Assembly: GCA_020637215.1 (NCBI GenBank)
Contig: JACJWI010000001.1
Location: forward strand, 744,001 to 808,000
Reading direction: 5' to 3'
Length of the DNA: 64,000 nt
Origin: Microthrixaceae bacterium
GTDB taxonomy: Bacteria; Actinomycetota; Acidimicrobiia; Acidimicrobiales; Microtrichaceae
The position numbers and the translations under genes were made by a program. Below, piece by piece: positions 7,291-15,613 of this stretch (its first letter is position 1; each line of letters opens with the position of its first letter). Below the pieces are notes generated by a model. The model had not been told where the DNA came from, ran no database searches, and saw only the letters and a program-made list of their open reading frames with translations.

Positions 7291-9768
7291 TCAGGGTAGC
7301 GGTGCGGGCGCCGCTGCTCGGCCCAGTCCGCCACGACAGCTCGCGAGGAGCTCAGCGATCTCCTCGGCGGGCAGCGGACGGTGGTACAAGAAGCCCTGGG
7401 CCAGGTCCACACCCACCTCGTCGAGGCGCTGCTGCTGGACGGTGGTCTCCACGCCCTCGGCCACCGTGAGCATGTTGAGCGTGTGGGCGAGCTGCACGAT
7501 CGCTCGGACCAGCGATCGGCCCGTGTGGTCCTCGACCTGCTGGACGAAGGCCCGGTCGATCTTGAGGGTGTTGATCGGGAACTGCTGCAACCGGGCGAGC
7601 GACGAGTGGCCGGTGCCGAAGTCGTCGATCGCGATGTGGACGCCGTGACGTCGGATGGCGCGGATCTGACGGGCCACCACCGATGGGTCCTGCATCAGGG
7701 AGCTCTCGGTGAACTCGAGCACGAGACGGTCCCCGGCCAGGCCCACGGCGGCCAGCACGGCTCCCACCCGGTCCGGAAGTTCCTCGTCGAGGAGCTGGTG
7801 CGGTGACAGGTTCACGCTGACCAGAGGGGCGTCAGGGCCGTAGTCCTGCCAACCGGCTGCTGTCCGACAGGCCTCCTCGAGGACGTGGAGTCCGATCTCG
7901 TCGATCAGACCGCTGGCCTCGGCGTAGGGGATGAAGTCCCCGGGCATGACCAGTCCCCGATCGGGATGGTTCCATCGGACCAGGGCCTCGAGCCCGACGA
8001 TCGCATCGTCGCGGGCATGGTCGACGACGGGCTGGTAGTGCACCACCAGCTCGCCGCGTGCGGCCGCCCCACGCAGACGTGCGTCCGCGTTGCCGCGTCC
8101 GCCCGAGGTGTGCGCCATGTCCGACGTGTAGAGCCGGAACTGGTTCCGACCGCTCTGCTTGGCGTGGTACATGGCCAGGTCCGCGCTGCGCAGCAGCGAG
8201 TCGGGCTCCACCGGACGGTCGGTGACGGCGACGCCGATGCTGGCTCCGACGACCACCGTCTCGGCCAGCAGGTCGATGGGCCGCGACACGTTCTCGATCA
8301 GACGTCGGGCGACGGTGATGGCGGCCTCCTCGCCGTCGAGGTCGACGAGCAGGAGCGCGAACTCGTCGCCGCCGAGCCGGGCCACCGTGTCGCCGGGTCG
8401 GACCGATGACCGGAGCCGCTCGGCCATCTCGACCAGCAGCCGGTCACCGCTCGAGTGCCCGAGCGTGTCGTTCACGGCCTTGAAGTTGTCGAGGTCGACG
8501 AACATGGCGGCCACCTCAGCGCCCTCACCGGCCCCGGCCACCGCGGCCTCCAACCGCTGGGCGAACAACACCTGGTTGGCCAAGCCCGTCAGCGGGTCGT
8601 GGACCGCCTGATGGGACAGCTCCTCCTGGAGCCGTCGGGTCGCGGTGACGTCACGGAAGCTCCACACACGACCCGCGGCACGACCGTCGATGAGTCGTGG
8701 GCGGGATCGTCGCTCGATGACCCGCCCGTCGAGGAACTCGATGATGTCCTCGCTCGTCGCCGCCAGATCCGCGTCGATCGCCGCGATGCGGGCCACCAGG
8801 GCGTCGGGGTCCTCGACCATCGAGCGGATGTGGTCGGTCAGGGCGTAGATGTCGCTGCGGGCCGGCGACTCCTCCGGTATGTCCCAGATCTCGAAGAACT
8901 GCCGGTTGCAGGTCCGGATGCCGACCCCGTCGGTCGCCACGATCCCATCCGCGACCGATTCGAGGGTGGCCGACAGCACCGCGTTGGTCTCGAGCAGGGC
9001 TGCCTCCGCCGCCGAGGACCGGGAGATGTCGTGGACGGTCATCACCAGGCCGCCGACAGTCGGGTCATCCACCAGGTTGACCAGAGAGAACGTGACGGGC
9101 AGGAACGAATCGTCGGCCCGACGGGCCCCGACGTCCACCGCCACCGACGCTCCCACCGGGGCGTCCAGCGCCTCGCGGATCGCTCGCCCCACCGCCACCC
9201 GATCGTCGCTCGAGACCAGGCCGCTCAGGTGCCGGCCCTCGACCTCGAGCTGGTCGAGCCCGAGCAGACGTGTCAGCGCGGCCGACGAGCTGCGGACGCG
9301 ACCGTCGGGCTCGATCACCATCACCACCGTGCTGATGTGCTGGAGCACGGTCCGCAGGACGTCGAGGTTGTCCGGCGCCACCTCCCATCGGTGCCGGTCG
9401 GTCAGGTCGCGGAACACGAGGATGATGTCGTCGGCCCGGCTGTGGCCGACCAGTTCCATCCGTCGCCACCCTTCCGGGGTGCTGACCCTCAGTTCGAGCG
9501 GCTGTCCGACGCGCTCGGATTGCATGCCGGCCAGCGACACGGCCGCCATCTCGAGGTCGGAAGGGTGCACCAGGGTGATGCAGTCGAGTCCCACCGACTC
9601 CTCGAGCGACCGGCCGAACAGGTCCTCCGCGGCCCGGTTTCCCCACAGCAGCCGCGCCTGGTGGTCCATCACCAGGACGGCGTCGGGTAGGTCCTCGATC
9701 AGCGCGGCCCGGTCGGGACCCGTCGGGTCCGACCGCTCCGGGACCCAGTGGGAGTCGACCTCGGTCAT
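7291..9768 (-). CDS. PAS-GGDEF-EAL protein, cyclic-di-GMP turnover
   Basis: An 825-residue cytosolic signalling protein. Three PAS-like sensor segments (about residues 25-130, 145-255 and 270-390) precede a GGDEF diguanylate cyclase domain (about 395-555, active-site motif GGDEF intact near 466) and an EAL phosphodiesterase domain (about 565-815, with EALVRW, EFTESSLM, IDDFGTGHSSL and KIDRAF). Both catalytic signatures look complete, so either or both activities are possible. No membrane segment is seen. The frame stays open upstream through the tRNA-Asn gene, but the ATG at 9768 is chosen because a GATAGT hexamer ends 6 bases before it (GTG 9771 is the alternative). Confidence 0.9.
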   Translation of the reverse strand: MTEVDSHWVPERSDPTGPDRAALIEDLPDAVLVMDHQARLLWGNRAAEDLFGRSLEESVGLDCITLVHPSDLEMAAVSLAGMQSERVGQPLELRVSTPEGWRRMELVGHSRADDIILVFRDLTDRHRWEVAPDNLDVLRTVLQHISTVVMVIEPDGRVRSSSAALTRLLGLDQLEVEGRHLSGLVSSDDRVAVGRAIREALDAPVGASVAVDVGARRADDSFLPVTFSLVNLVDDPTVGGLVMTVHDISRSSAAEAALLETNAVLSATLESVADGIVATDGVGIRTCNRQFFEIWDIPEESPARSDIYALTDHIRSMVEDPDALVARIAAIDADLAATSEDIIEFLDGRVIERRSRPRLIDGRAAGRVWSFRDVTATRRLQEELSHQAVHDPLTGLANQVLFAQRLEAAVAGAGEGAEVAAMFVDLDNFKAVNDTLGHSSGDRLLVEMAERLRSSVRPGDTVARLGGDEFALLLVDLDGEEAAITVARRLIENVSRPIDLLAETVVVGASIGVAVTDRPVEPDSLLRSADLAMYHAKQSGRNQFRLYTSDMAHTSGGRGNADARLRGAAARGELVVHYQPVVDHARDDAIVGLEALVRWNHPDRGLVMPGDFIPYAEASGLIDEIGLHVLEEACRTAAGWQDYGPDAPLVSVNLSPHQLLDEELPDRVGAVLAAVGLAGDRLVLEFTESSLMQDPSVVARQIRAIRRHGVHIAIDDFGTGHSSLARLQQFPINTLKIDRAFVQQVEDHTGRSLVRAIVQLAHTLNMLTVAEGVETTVQQQRLDEVGVDLAQGFLYHRPLPAEEIAELLASCRGGLGRAAAPAPLP
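7293..7298 (-). promoter_or_regulatory. -10 hexamer TACCCT, promoter of the PAP2-AarF operon
   Basis: TACCCT ends 8 bases before the ATG at 7284 and overlaps the last base of the stop codon of the upstream GGDEF-EAL gene, so the operon has its own probably leaderless start. Confidence 0.5.
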
Positions 9769-9774
9769 CACGGG

Positions 9775-9780
9775 ACTATC
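9775..9780 (-). promoter_or_regulatory. -10 hexamer GATAGT, leaderless promoter of the GGDEF-EAL gene
   Basis: The hexamer ends 6 bases before the ATG at 9768 on the minus strand. It lies downstream of the tRNA-Asn terminator hairpin, giving the gene its own promoter. Confidence 0.45.
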
Positions 9781-9850
9781 GGCACGCACGATCCAGGATT
9801 GAGAACGCAGCCCGCCGCTGGGACCACGAGAGTCCGAACGGACGCGGAAC

Positions 9851-9875
9851 GACCCTCGGCGAGTAGCCGAGGGTC
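9851..9875 (-). terminator. Intrinsic terminator-like hairpin after tRNA-Asn
   Basis: A perfect 10-bp inverted repeat GACCCTCGGC / GCCGAGGGTC with a 5-base loop lies 13 bases past the tRNA-Asn 3' end. No long T run follows, as is common in GC-rich actinobacteria. Confidence 0.75.
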
Positions 9876-9887
9876 GGACGCGTGCTG

Positions 9888-9960
9888 CTCCGGGGGTGGG
9901 GCTCGAACCCACGACCCGCTGATTAACAGTCAGCTGCTCTGCCAGCTGAGCTACCCCGGA
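9888..9960 (-). tRNA. tRNA-Asn (GTT)
   Basis: A 73-base cloverleaf on the minus strand: acceptor TCCGGGG/CCCCGGA with discriminator G, D arm GCTC/GAGC, anticodon loop CTGTTAA (anticodon GTT) between GCTGA and TCAGC, and T arm GTGGG TTCGAGC CCCAC. CCA is not encoded. It follows rpoD on the same strand with a 76-base gap. Confidence 0.95.
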
Positions 9961-10036
9961 AGGAGACCGTCCCGGGGGACGGCAGCCTTGGAGACTAGCG
10001 CCACCGACCATCGGTCCCCAACCGGGTGATCGGGTC

Positions 10037-11392
10037 TCAGTCGGCCTTCAGGTAGTCCTCGAGCTTCTCCCGGCTCCGGGGATGGCGGAGCTTGGCCAGG
10101 GTCTTCGACTCGATCTGACGGATCCGCTCCCGGGTGACGCCGAACTCGCGTCCGACCTCCTCGAGGGTGCGCGGCTGGCCGCCGTCGAGCCCGAAGCGCA
10201 TCCGCACGACCTGCTTCTCTCGGTCGTTGAGGTCGTCGAGCGCCGACATGATCTGCTCGGACAGCGAGTTGGCCGTGGCCACGTCCGCGGGCATGACCGC
10301 GTCGTTGTCGGCGATGAAGTCCGCCAGGTAGCTGTCGTCCTCTTCGCCGACCGGCGAGTCGAGCGAGAGCGGATCCTGCGAGATGCGGAGGATCTCGCGC
10401 ACCTTCTCGGGCTTCAGCTCGCACTTGGCGGCCAGCTCCTCGACCGTGGGCTCCCGTTCGAGCTCCTGGATGAGCTGGCGCTGCTGGCGGTGCACCTTGT
10501 TGATCGACTCGACCATGTGCACCGGGATGCGGATCGTGCGGGCCTGATCGGCGATGGCCCGGGTGATCGCCTGGCGGATCCACCAGGTCGCGTAGGTGGA
10601 GAACTTGAAGCCCTTGGTGTAGTCGAACTTCTCGACCGCCCGCATCAGGCCGAGGTTCCCCTCCTGGACCAGATCCAGGATGTGCATGCCGCGTCCGAGG
10701 TAGCGCTTGGCGATCGAGACGACCAGGCGCAGGTTGGCCTGGGTCAGCTCGTCCTTGGCGCGTTCGCCGTCGCGACGGAACCGGTCCAGTCGGCGGCGCT
10801 CCTCGAACTCGACCGACTCGCCCGATGCCGCCAGGTCGGCCATCCGCTCCTCTGCCTTGACGCCGGCCTCGATCCGCTGGGCGAGGTCGACCTCTTCGGC
10901 CGCGGTGAGCAGGGGGACCTGGCCGATCTCGCGGAGGTACATCCGAACGGGATCCGCCGTCGAGCTCCCCGTTCCGGCACCCGTCCCGGACAGCGACACG
11001 GGGCGGCCCCGACGACCGGTGGTGCGCAGCAGCCGCCGACGGCGGACCGACTCGCTCGCCAGCTCACCGGGCTCGACGAGTGCGACCTCGGCCGGCTCGT
11101 CACCGCTGTCGTCGACATCGTCGGACCGGTCCACGACGGGGTGCTCGGGGTCGTCGGCCGGGTCGTCGGCCGGCAGCAGGTCGATGTCGTCGGGGACGAC
11201 CTCGGCGTCGATCCGGACCCCTCGACCGTCCCAGAACGTCCGGGTGTCGTCGAGGACCTGATCGGTCATCTCCATCCGGAGCGCGCTCAGCGCGTCGTCC
11301 AGCGGCAGGACGGCTCCGCTCGCGTCGGCCCGTCGTTGGAGATCGTCGATCTCCTCCGTCGGCACCTGCTCCCAGATGGACAATCCGATCAA
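10037..11392 (-). CDS. rpoD: Primary RNA polymerase sigma factor (sigma-70, RpoD/SigA)
   Basis: A 451-residue group 1 sigma factor that directs RNA polymerase to housekeeping promoters. An acidic, low-complexity N-terminal part (about 1-150) is followed by region 1.2 (DPVRMYLREIGQVPLLTAAEE), region 2 with the -10 recognition and melting helix (GLMRAVEKFDYTKGFKFSTY, TYATWWIRQAITRAI), region 3 and region 4 (EVGREFGVTRERIRQIE, the -35 helix-turn-helix). All core regions are intact. The ATG overlaps the dnaG stop by 4 bases, so it is translated from the dnaG-rpoD transcript, the classic macromolecular-synthesis arrangement. Confidence 0.97.
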   Translation of the reverse strand: MIGLSIWEQVPTEEIDDLQRRADASGAVLPLDDALSALRMEMTDQVLDDTRTFWDGRGVRIDAEVVPDDIDLLPADDPADDPEHPVVDRSDDVDDSGDEPAEVALVEPGELASESVRRRRLLRTTGRRGRPVSLSGTGAGTGSSTADPVRMYLREIGQVPLLTAAEEVDLAQRIEAGVKAEERMADLAASGESVEFEERRRLDRFRRDGERAKDELTQANLRLVVSIAKRYLGRGMHILDLVQEGNLGLMRAVEKFDYTKGFKFSTYATWWIRQAITRAIADQARTIRIPVHMVESINKVHRQQRQLIQELEREPTVEELAAKCELKPEKVREILRISQDPLSLDSPVGEEDDSYLADFIADNDAVMPADVATANSLSEQIMSALDDLNDREKQVVRMRFGLDGGQPRTLEEVGREFGVTRERIRQIESKTLAKLRHPRSREKLEDYLKAD

Positions 11393-13212
11393 CCCCTTGC
11401 GTGCTGGTGCCGGTCCCGCAGGAAGGCTAGCAACTGGGTCACCGTTTCCACCTCGGCTCTGGGGTGGCGCAGGTGGTCGAGCGTGACCTTCAACCAGGCG
11501 ACGACGTCGGAGTACGCGAGGGGGTCCGGCGATGCACGCGCCTCGGACTCGAGCTCGGCCAGCTCCCGGCGCCCGACCTCGCTGGCGAAGCGGGCCAACA
11601 CGTCGCCGGGCTCCGAGGTCGACTCCTCGACCGCCAGCTCGGTGAGCAGGTCGGCCACCTCGGGCGGAGCGTCCTCCACCGCCTGGGCCAGGGTGTCGTT
11701 ACGGCGCAGTTGGTCGAGCGCGGCGCGTGCCGTCGGGTGGCGGAAGAAGGAGTCCTCGAGGAACGGAGCGGCCAGCTCGGGCTGGTTGACCGCCAGGCGC
11801 AGCACCTCCCGCTCGACCCCGTCACCGAGCGGCGGGCGCCGCGGCGGCGCCGGACGGGACCCGGGGTCGTCGCCCCGATCCTGGTCCCTGTCAGGTCCGC
11901 GTCGACGCCGTTCCGGCTCCGGCGGTCGGGGGTTGCGACGGACGTCTTCGAGCCGGACCCGCAGCTGGGTGGCGTCGATCCGACACGTGTCGGCCAACTC
12001 CATCACGTACTGGTCCCGAACGAGCGGGTCGGGGTGTTCGGCGATCACCTCGAGTGCCGACTCGGCGGCCCGGGCGCGGCCCTCGGGACCGGACAGGTCC
12101 GCGGCGCCCAGCACTCGGGTCACCCGGAACTCGAGGAACGGTCGGGGGTGCTCCACCGCGGAGCGCAGGGCGTCGGGGTCGGTGCGGGCCAGGTCGTCGG
12201 GGTCCGACCCCGCCGGCAGTTCGAGCACCGAGAACCGCAGGTCGTGGGCGGCCTCCCAGGCGTAGACGCGCTCCGCGGCGGACTGGCCGGCCTCGTCCGC
12301 GTCGTAGGCCAGCACGATGTTGCGGGTGAACCGCTTGAGGATCCGCACGTGGTCCTCGGTGAGAGCCGTCCCGCACGTGGCGACCGCTCGCGGGATGCCG
12401 GCACGGGAGAAGCCGATCACGTCGGTGTAGCCCTCGCACACGACGATCTGATCGGAGGCGACCGCATCGGCCTTGGCCCAGTTGATGGCGTACAGCGCCT
12501 TGGACTTGTTGTAGAGGACGTTGTCACGCGAGTTCTGGTACTTCGGTCCGTCGGCGTCGGGCAGCTTCCGTCCGCCGAAGCCGATCACCCGGTCGCGCTC
12601 GTCGAGGATCGGGAACAGGATCCGGCCGCGGAAGAAGTCCTGCAGGCGGTTGCGACGGTTGAGGAACCCGAGGCCGGCCGCCTCGAGGTCGTCGTGGGAG
12701 GCCTTCAACGTGCGGACCAACTGGTCCCAGTCGTCGGGCGCCCACCCGATGCGGTAGCGGGCCACCTCGTCGGCGTCGAAGCCCCGGGACCGGAGATAGG
12801 ACCGCGCCGCCGCCGCATCCGCTCCGGTGCGCAGCCGTTGGTGGTACCACTCGCAGGCCTGCTCGGTGAGGGAGAACAGGCGGTTCTGGCGCTTGCGCCC
12901 TTCGGACTCGTCGCGCTCGGTGTAGCGCAGCGTGATGCCGGCCTTGGCCGCCAGCCACTCCACCGCACCCGGGAAGTCGAGGTGCTCGATCTCGCGGACG
13001 AAGGTGATGGCGTCGCCGGAGGCCTTGCATCCGAAGCAGTGGTAGAGCCCCTCGGCCTGGTTGACCGAGAAGCTGGCCGACTTCTCGTTGTGGAACGGGC
13101 ACAGGCCGGACCACCGTTGGCCGACCCGCTTGAGCTGCGTGTAGCCCGAGACGACCGCGACGAGGTCCGTCGACTCCCGGACCCGTGCGATGTCCTCGTC
13201 GACGATCCCCAC
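11389..13212 (-). CDS. dnaG: DNA primase DnaG
   Basis: A 607-residue bacterial primase that makes RNA primers at the replication fork. The N-terminal zinc-binding domain is clear (CPFHNEKSASFSVNQAEGLY, then HCFGC, residues 37-62), followed by the RNA polymerase core with the RIGWAPDDWD-type region and the TOPRIM domain (about 255-345: VVCEGYTDVI and LAYDADEAG). The C-terminal helicase-binding region (about 440-600) is preceded by an Arg/Asp/Pro-rich linker. Its GTG start has a TAGTCT hexamer ending 6 bases upstream, so the dnaG-rpoD unit probably starts leaderless here. Confidence 0.97.
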   Translation of the reverse strand: MGIVDEDIARVRESTDLVAVVSGYTQLKRVGQRWSGLCPFHNEKSASFSVNQAEGLYHCFGCKASGDAITFVREIEHLDFPGAVEWLAAKAGITLRYTERDESEGRKRQNRLFSLTEQACEWYHQRLRTGADAAAARSYLRSRGFDADEVARYRIGWAPDDWDQLVRTLKASHDDLEAAGLGFLNRRNRLQDFFRGRILFPILDERDRVIGFGGRKLPDADGPKYQNSRDNVLYNKSKALYAINWAKADAVASDQIVVCEGYTDVIGFSRAGIPRAVATCGTALTEDHVRILKRFTRNIVLAYDADEAGQSAAERVYAWEAAHDLRFSVLELPAGSDPDDLARTDPDALRSAVEHPRPFLEFRVTRVLGAADLSGPEGRARAAESALEVIAEHPDPLVRDQYVMELADTCRIDATQLRVRLEDVRRNPRPPEPERRRRGPDRDQDRGDDPGSRPAPPRRPPLGDGVEREVLRLAVNQPELAAPFLEDSFFRHPTARAALDQLRRNDTLAQAVEDAPPEVADLLTELAVEESTSEPGDVLARFASEVGRRELAELESEARASPDPLAYSDVVAWLKVTLDHLRHPRAEVETVTQLLAFLRDRHQHARG

Positions 13213-13218
13213 GGGCGG

Positions 13219-13224
13219 AGACTA
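13219..13224 (-). promoter_or_regulatory. -10 hexamer TAGTCT, leaderless promoter of dnaG-rpoD
   Basis: TAGTCT ends 6 bases before the GTG at 13212. It lies in the 44-base gap behind glyQS, so dnaG can be transcribed separately or by read-through. Confidence 0.5.
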
Positions 13225-13256
13225 CAAGCGCCGCCCGACAGCCCGTCCGGCCCGAC

Positions 13257-14588
13257 TCAGCCGAGCTTCTCGGCCAGGTACGCCTCCACCTCGGCCAGCG
13301 CCACCCGCTCCTGGTCCATCGAGTCGCGGTCGCGGACGGTCACCGCGCGGTCCTCGAGGGTGTCGAAGTCGTAGGTGATGCAGAACGGGGTGCCGAGCTC
13401 GTCCTGGCGGCGGTAGCGACGCCCGATCGACTGGGTCTCGTCGTAGTCGCACATGAACGAACGGCGCAGGCTCGCGGCCAGCTCGCCGGCCGGTCCGGTG
13501 AGCTCCGGCTTCTTCGACAGCGGCAGCACCGCGGCCTTGTACGGGGCGATGCGCGGGTGGAACCGCAGCACGACCCGCTTCTCGCCGCGCACCTCCTCCT
13601 CGTCGTAGGCCGCCATCAGGAACGCCATCGCGGTGCGCGTGGCCCCGGCGGCGGGCTCGATCACGTGCGGGACCCAGCGCTCGTTCGCGGCCTGGTCGTA
13701 CCACTCGAGCTTCTCGCCGGAGTGCGCGGCGTGCTGGGTCAGGTCGTAGTCGCCGCGGTTGGCGATGCCCTCGAGCTCGTCCCAACCCCAGGGGAACAGG
13801 AACTCCACGTCGGAGGTGCCCGACGAGTAGTGCGACAGCTCGTCCGCGTCGTGGGCCCGGACGCGCAGCCGGTCCGCCGGCATGCCGTGGTCCAGGTACC
13901 ACTGGTAGCGCTCGTTGCACCAGTACTCGTACCAGCGCTGGGCGTCCGCGGGCGGCACGAAGTACTCCATCTCCATCTGCTCGAACTCGCGGGTGCGGAA
14001 GACGAACTGGCCGGGGGTGATCTCGTTGCGGAACGACTTGCCGATCTGCGCGATGCCGAACGGCGGCCGCACCCGGGTGGTGTCGATCACGTTCTTGAAG
14101 TTGATGAACATGCCCTGCGCGGTCTCGGGCCGCAGGTAGGCCACCGCCGAGGCGTCCTCCACCGGGCCGGCCTGAGTCTTGAACATCAGGTTGAACTGGC
14201 GGGGTTCGGTGAAGGTGCCACGCTTTCCGCAGCCCGGGCACTGCTCGGGGTCCTCCAGCTTGTCCAGCCGCCAGCGGGTGTTGCAGTTGGTGCAGTCGAC
14301 CAGCGGGTCGGTGAAGTTGGCCAGGTGCCCGGAGGCCTCCCAGACCGCCGGGGGCGACAGGATCGACGCGTCGAGGCCGACGACGTCGCCGCGCTCCTGG
14401 ACCATCGAGCGCCACCACGCGTCCTTGACGTTGCGCAGCAACAGCACGCCGATGGGCCCGTAGTCGTAGGTGGAGCGGAACCCGCCGTAGATCTCGGCGG
14501 AGGGGTAGACGAAGCCGCGGCGCTTGGTCAGGTTGACGATCGTGTCGAACAGCTCCGGATTCGGAGCGGGCGAGGAGTCCTGGGACAT
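13257..14588 (-). CDS. glyQS: Glycyl-tRNA synthetase (single-chain, class II)
   Basis: A 443-residue dimeric-type glycyl-tRNA synthetase that charges tRNA-Gly. Class II motifs are visible: the RGFVYPSAEIYGG start, motif 2 around GKSFRNEITPGQFVFRTREF, and motif 3 near GATRTAMAFL. A four-cysteine zinc-like insertion (CTNCNTRW and CPGCGKRG, residues 98-125) interrupts the core, as in many bacterial and archaeal members. The C-terminal anticodon-binding domain starts near residue 340. Start ATG 14588 has a TACGCT hexamer ending 8 bases upstream and no Shine-Dalgarno, so no T-box leader is possible from this promoter. Confidence 0.96.
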   Translation of the reverse strand: MSQDSSPAPNPELFDTIVNLTKRRGFVYPSAEIYGGFRSTYDYGPIGVLLLRNVKDAWWRSMVQERGDVVGLDASILSPPAVWEASGHLANFTDPLVDCTNCNTRWRLDKLEDPEQCPGCGKRGTFTEPRQFNLMFKTQAGPVEDASAVAYLRPETAQGMFINFKNVIDTTRVRPPFGIAQIGKSFRNEITPGQFVFRTREFEQMEMEYFVPPADAQRWYEYWCNERYQWYLDHGMPADRLRVRAHDADELSHYSSGTSDVEFLFPWGWDELEGIANRGDYDLTQHAAHSGEKLEWYDQAANERWVPHVIEPAAGATRTAMAFLMAAYDEEEVRGEKRVVLRFHPRIAPYKAAVLPLSKKPELTGPAGELAASLRRSFMCDYDETQSIGRRYRRQDELGTPFCITYDFDTLEDRAVTVRDRDSMDQERVALAEVEAYLAEKLG

Positions 14589-14596
14589 GGGGGCCG

Positions 14597-14602
14597 AGCG
14601 TA
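14597..14602 (-). promoter_or_regulatory. -10 hexamer TACGCT, leaderless promoter of glyQS
   Basis: TACGCT ends 8 bases before the ATG at 14588 on the minus strand. Confidence 0.5.
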
Positions 14603-14682
14603 CCGGCGCGCCGAGGCCCCGATCACACGGGATGCCGTCCGCTCGGTGGGGGCAGGTCCGCCGCAGACGAGGCGCCCGTCGC

Positions 14683-14688
14683 TACCGT
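14683..14688 (+). promoter_or_regulatory. -10 hexamer TACCGT upstream of a 10-codon leader ORF and the RDD gene
   Basis: TACCGT ends 7 bases before the ATG at 14696, which places the likely transcription start at that ATG and not at the GTG of the RDD gene 29 bases later. Confidence 0.45.
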
Positions 14689-14695
14689 GACGCGG

Positions 14696-14728
14696 ATGAA
14701 GTCGCAGCCGACCAGGTCCACGCGGTGA
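14696..14728 (+). CDS. Possible 10-residue leader peptide, translationally coupled to the RDD gene
   Basis: ATG AAG TCG CAG and so on encodes MKSQPTRSTR and stops at a TGA (14726-14728) that overlaps the GTG of the RDD-family gene (14725-14727) by the 4-base GTGA pattern used for real operon junctions throughout this window. Its ATG is placed where a leaderless transcript from the TACCGT hexamer would start. Too short to judge by composition; the support is positional only. Confidence 0.4.
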   Translation: MKSQPTRSTR

Positions 14729-15567
14729 GCAACCTGCCCCCGCCCCCTCCGGGCGGGACCGATCCGTCCGACGACGTTCCCCCGGCCGTTCCGACCCCGC
14801 CGCCCGGTCCTCCCGCGGCTCCCCCCGCTCCTCCCGCTCCCCCGGTTCCCCCGGGATACGGCGCCCCGCCGCCCGCGTCGCCGCCCCCGCCCGGCGGCTA
14901 CACCCAGCCGTCACCCGATCCGGCGTCCCCATGGGGCGCGCCGCCGGCGCCCCAGTACGGCACGCCCCAGTACGGCACGCCCCAGTACGGCACCCCCCAG
15001 TACGGGGCTCCCCAGTACGGCTCGCCCCAGCCGCCGGCCGCGCCGTACCAGTACGGCATCGGGCTGCCCTCCAGCGCCGTGCTGGCCTCACCGGGCAAGC
15101 GCATCGGCGGCTACCTGATCGACGTGGTCATCCTCGTCGTCGCGATCGGCCTGTGCTGGATCCCGTTCCTCGTGCTGGCCGCCTCATCGTCGAGCACCAC
15201 CGTCGACGAGTACGGGTTCACCACCAACGAGATGAGCGGCGGTGCCGTGGCCGCCATGCTGGTCGCCCTGGCCATCACGGTCGTGGTGCCGATCGCCTAC
15301 CACGTGGTGATGGTCGCCCTGAAGGGCCAGACGCTCGGGGCGATGGCGGTCAAGGTCAAGGTCGTGCGCCTGTCCGACGGCGAGACCCCGGGTTGGGGCC
15401 CGGCGATCCTGCGGTGGCTCCCCAACGCGATCGGCCTGGTCCCGTACTGCGGCGGCTGCCTGTCGTTCGGTCTGATGATCTGGGCGCTGGTCAACCTGTT
15501 CAACAACGAACGGCGCCAGACCCCGTTCGACCTGGCCGCCAAGACCGTCGTGATCGACGTCAGCTGA
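14725..15567 (+). CDS. RDD-family membrane protein with proline-rich N-terminus
   Basis: A 280-residue protein. Residues 1-110 form a Pro/Gly/Tyr-rich, disordered cytosolic arm containing five PQYG[TAS] repeats. Residues 122-275 form the RDD domain: KRIGGYLIDVVILVVAIGLC with the Arg and first Asp of the motif, a second helix near 190, the GQTLGAMAVKVKVVRL segment and a last helix ending in PFDLAAKTVVID. RDD proteins are widespread actinobacterial membrane proteins of mostly unsettled function; some act in ion transport. The downstream membrane protein has the same proline-rich design, 46 bases away, so the two probably form one unit. Confidence 0.85.
   Translation: MSNLPPPPPGGTDPSDDVPPAVPTPPPGPPAAPPAPPAPPVPPGYGAPPPASPPPPGGYTQPSPDPASPWGAPPAPQYGTPQYGTPQYGTPQYGAPQYGSPQPPAAPYQYGIGLPSSAVLASPGKRIGGYLIDVVILVVAIGLCWIPFLVLAASSSSTTVDEYGFTTNEMSGGAVAAMLVALAITVVVPIAYHVVMVALKGQTLGAMAVKVKVVRLSDGETPGWGPAILRWLPNAIGLVPYCGGCLSFGLMIWALVNLFNNERRQTPFDLAAKTVVIDVS
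14953..15027 (+). repeat. Five in-frame 15-bp repeats encoding QYG[TAS]P
   Basis: Units of CAGTACGGCACGCCC, with small variations in the last two units, run without interruption inside the RDD-family gene, so unit number could change without shifting the frame. Confidence 0.9.
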
Positions 15568-15613
15568 ACCGCCGAGCTGTCCCCCATCTCCCACTCCCCT
15601 CGGAGGCAACCAC

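Noticed and set aside
9769..10011. N-terminal extension of the GGDEF-EAL frame through tRNA-Asn
   Set aside because: The extension would translate the tRNA gene, its terminator hairpin and the promoter; the leaderless ATG at 9768 explains the start.
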